Shown here piece by piece: positions 61,701 to 64,000 of a DNA stretch of 64,000 nucleotides (position 1 is the stretch's first letter; every line of letters starts with the position of its first letter). This DNA comes from Dipylidium caninum (lineage: Eukaryota; Platyhelminthes; Cestoda; Cyclophyllidea; Dipylidiidae). The stretch is from the NCBI GenBank assembly GCA_017562135.1, contig QEYB01001019.1:620001-684000 (forward strand). The letters are read 5' to 3'. The translations under genes and the position numbers were made by a program. The notes beneath the pieces are model-generated. The model was not told the origin of the DNA and did no database searches. It saw only the letters and a list, made by a program, of their open reading frames with translations.

Positions 61701-63307
61701 CAGCCCCGCACACCATCGTGCCTACCGCCACAAGTTGGTGGATCTGCGTTAGGGACGCGTTGACGCCTCCACCGTGAAGCCGCGTCCTCGTGCCTCCGTA
61801 CCACCATTTCTTTTTAGTCGCTCCATGCAGAAATCCTCAAGTGGCAAAACCTCTAATGACGCTAATGGCGTCAAATCACACTTACTTCGCTTCCTTGATA
61901 GCACAAATCAGAATTTTTGCAAATGTGGAAGTATGAGACTGTTTGGACGATGACAAAAGTCGTCGACAAAAGAAGACAGCCTCTATTTAGACAAAATTGT
62001 ATATAATTAAGCAAAAAGTTTAAATTTTCACTCTCCCTCAAATGCCGTAACCATTCAGTTGCCAACTCACCTGACGAGTCCTTATGAATCGTGGCGGTCA
62101 TTGAGTTGTGATTGCGGGGTGCACATGCTGTTGCACCTAATCACAACTTGCGCGTACGGAGGATCGCCATCGGGCATGGGAAGAGGTGGGAAATGAAGGG
62201 GGATGCCAGGTCCATAGAGGACTAAACCAACAACTTGGTTACCCCACTTGCGTCTGTTAGAACCCTATTTTTTCCACAAATTTCAACTAGAATGCTGATA
62301 AGACCCTGCTGAGGGAGCCGCCCCCGGGCGACTACGACCGCCTAGTGGACACGATGAGCTGTCTCGGTGCTGTCAAAACCCGCCAGTCGACCACCGATGC
62401 GATGTTTGAACCGTTGAAGCGAACCTCCGATCTCTTGAAGTCGTACGGGCAGACGGTGCCATCGGAGGTGCAACTTCTCATGGAGGTACCATCCCCACTT
62501 TGCCGCCAAAACCCTGCTACGCTTTTCATGCCCTATCAGTCGCAAAACCTTTCTCTGTCTACTGTGGCACTTCTATGGCTAATCCACTTTTGTCAGACGG
62601 GCCGGAAGAAACGATCCAATTCACAATTTCGTAGTCTCCCTGGGGGGAGAGAAACCTACACGTCTCTGCAGGGATAGTCGAGAATTACGGACGTCAAAAG
62701 CACTTCATGCTAGTGGTAGTGAGGGATCATTGCGACGCACGGGTGGGTGGGCGTCACGGTCATCTAGCAACACCGTGGAATGCGAAGGTTTGGGAAAAGT
62801 CAAAGCGGTACTTTAGTGTCCACCTTGTCTCCACAAACGCTGCCTGCGCATGGTGGACTCGAGGTCAGTCCAAGAATGAACGGGGCGAACCAGGAGTTCA
62901 TCCTCTGGACGTCCGATATGGTGGTGAGGAGTTCTTGCCAACATAATGCTGAAACCCCTCCCCTGAGTCTACTCGGCCGAGGAAGATGAAGCGGCTCGGG
63001 GCAGCGTCCGCGGAAAGACACACTTTGACGTGGTGACCTATGTGTGACGGCTTCTACTACTACCCTTGTTTTTGACCTGTGAAGGAGGCGTTAACCCTTT
63101 CAGGAGTTGCCTCGGAGGTGGAACAACCTGAAGAAGAGGGTGATGCTGATGAAGCAGGTAGTCGCACCGCTGCAGTCTGAGGAAATTGCGAAGGTGCGCA
63201 AGTCGGTGGCACAATTCGAGGCGAAGGAGCACAAGTATCGCGAACTCTTTGTCAAAATCCTGCCTTTCCAATATGATTGCGAGGAGCCGTACAGCATGCT
63301 GGACAAG
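49713..63307 (+). CDS. DNAH17-like: Axonemal dynein heavy chain, DNAH9/11/17 type, N-terminal tail (3' partial)
   Basis: The tail (DHC_N1) region of an outer-arm beta-class ciliary dynein, about 1250 residues; the AAA+ motor lies beyond the window. Exons: 49713-50063, 50095-50264, 50296-50552, 50626-50837, 50879-51115, 51357-about 51483, 51549-51710, 51767-51926, 56650-56845, 57244-57312, 57391-57517, 57642-57897, 58214-58449, 58545-58733, 58905-59054, 60074-60328, 60406-60573, 62303-62485, 63104-63307. Diagnostic matches in family order are LIFEWSQIVHDI, AKEYLDPSELFKGEL, LERIIIGGTMGAQL, DYEQRLGKVFFQAL, LRVFGSLLERP, KNMPPVAGRL, AWQAYVKDWDD, KRWTLLFKNYLADYV, TTDAMFEPLKRT and VVAPLQSEEI. From 56.6 kb onward every exon joins in phase. 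The junction after the exon starting at 51357 is one base out of phase. A 4.7-kb intron (51927-56649) and the intron 60574-62302 each hold a mariner copy. Early exons are AT-rich and later ones GC-rich. Confidence 0.93.
54886..56205 (+). mobile_element. Degenerate mariner transposon, copy 1
   Basis: About 1.32 kb in a dynein intron. The terminal inverted repeats are GTTGGCAGCTGAACCGTTGC at the left and, read from the other strand, GTTGGCAACTGAGTGATTGC at the right. Broken reading frames between them match mariner transposase in order: an N-terminal HFRPILLCY-like start, RISISDSL...NEVEAFLTRLLAGD (first catalytic Asp region), GQTPKRAIE, REGVVAHEGMHSPAH (where the second Asp is lost) and a C-terminal GKTSNDA...NQNFCK. 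Several stops and frameshifts are present, so it cannot be autonomous. An (AAAG)6 run lies at 55173-55196. It lies in the same direction as the dynein gene. Confidence 0.85.
58754..58779 (-). repeat. C-rich block, potential G-quadruplex on minus strand
   Basis: C runs of 3, 5, 4, 5 and 5 are separated by single bases. The block lies in the dynein intron after the exon ending at 58733. It may simply be the pyrimidine-rich part of the intron before the acceptor near 58904. Confidence 0.7.
60747..62066 (+). mobile_element. Degenerate mariner transposon, copy 2
   Basis: Second copy of the same family in the dynein intron 60574-62302, same orientation. From about 60772 to 61930 it is almost identical to copy 1, with only scattered differences, including (AAAG)7 at 61035-61062 instead of six units. 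The outermost 25-30 bp at the left and about 135 bp at the right are much more diverged from copy 1. The right end still carries GTTGGCAACTGAATGGTTAC (complement strand), but the left inverted repeat is eroded. The transposase frames are broken, and the catalytic Asp positions are altered as in copy 1. Confidence 0.85.
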
Positions 63308-64000
63308 GTAGGTCGAAAGGGAGAGGAGGAGAACTGACGATTCCTATTGTTCCCGTTTTTCCACTTAGATGATCTACTAATGACGCCTAAATTTCAGACG
63401 GCTAAGTAGATGGGGTGCCAGTTTCCGTTGTGAATACGTGCAAAATTTGACAGTTTTGACGAGTTCCAAGTGACTTGCTGTCATCTGTCGCGGGCTCATA
63501 GCTTAGAGTACACTGTCGTCACTAGGATCACATGTACGCCAGGAAATCTCCATGTTCATTCGTTGTGGAGGGTAGATGTCATGCCATCTCGCATTAGCTT
63601 GACATGACTTGCCACCTCATTTGTCGCAAACACCGATAAGCGAAACAACACGTGGCCATTTGGGACGTTTTAAGCAGAGGTCGCGCAGGCAACCAGTTTT
63701 CCCTCGTGTTGACGCGGAGTCTCCACTCCTCTGGCCGAGGGTGCTGGGCCCTCGCAGGCGGCTGGCGAGGCGAACGCCGCCGGTCCGGGCGGAGACGCAT
63801 TGGCATCGGTCGATGGATCACATTTGCATTTCCACTTATGGCTTTGTTTTCGTTGTGTGTCACATTTCTGGTGGTCTTGACGACGAGCCAAAACGCCTGT
63901 AAGGGAAAACTCGTCGTCAGGTTGAAGTGCCTAATAGTTGAACAAATAGTAACAAACTTGCAATTATTTAAGCTGCTTTGAAATAACACACACACACTAA
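63308..64000. other. Start of the next dynein intron
   Basis: Begins with the donor GTAGGT after LDK. No following dynein exon was recognised before the window ends. The frames at 63609-63981 on both strands overlap one another and show no domain. The window ends in a short CA repeat. Confidence 0.5.

Noticed and set aside
61559..61807. Minus-strand frame shared by both repeat copies
   Set aside because: The sense strand carries the mariner transposase remnants, so this is a shadow frame.
63609..63981. Overlapping frames at the end of the window as further dynein exons
   Set aside because: None matches the dynein sequence expected after LDK, and several frames on both strands are open at once.

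Overview
This is an intron-rich animal genome window. No bacterial, organellar or viral genes, tRNA, rRNA or CRISPR arrays were found. Conserved proteins could be followed exon by exon: SGSM3, UPF3, a CARHSP1-type cold-shock protein, lysyl-tRNA synthetase, the proteasome adaptor ECM29, EMC4 and an axonemal dynein heavy chain. A mix of very short introns (32-38 nt in several genes) and kilobase introns, plus decayed mariner transposons, suggests a flatworm, perhaps a parasitic one. That assignment is an inference from gene architecture, not from a species-diagnostic marker.

Layout. 1-576 holds the 3' end of an unrecognised gene (+). 2701-13026 is SGSM3 (-), a Rab-GAP with TBC, SH3 and RUN domains. 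14309-16055 is UPF3 (+), an NMD factor, divergent from SGSM3. 16056-22337 is a 6.3-kb gap with no gene I can support; it contains a strong G-quadruplex motif and a TCC repeat. 22338-22645 is a tiny two-exon cold-shock-domain gene (-). 24433-27832 is KARS1 (+), complete in eight exons and apparently with two start codons for mitochondrial and cytosolic enzyme. 28465-44373 is ECM29/ECPAS (-), tail-to-tail with KARS1. 44753-45582 is EMC4 (+), head-to-head with ECM29 across 379 bp. 47034-48815 is an unusual seven-exon gene (+) encoding three tandem FAR1/ZSWIM3-like zinc-binding modules, with every intron 32-38 nt. 49713-63307 and beyond is the N-terminal tail of a DNAH9/11/17-type dynein heavy chain (+). 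Its motor domain lies outside the window, and two introns carry related dead mariner copies.

The genes do not form a pathway. They are unrelated housekeeping and ciliary genes arranged as divergent or convergent pairs. The most novel item is the triple FAR1-like gene, probably a domesticated or lineage-specific DNA-binding protein. Three conserved genes (UPF3, EMC4, dynein) each need one base skipped to stay in frame, which most simply points to single-base insertion errors in the assembly. Exon boundaries come from hand reading of GT/AG sites, reading phase and similarity to remembered family members; no alignment program was run.
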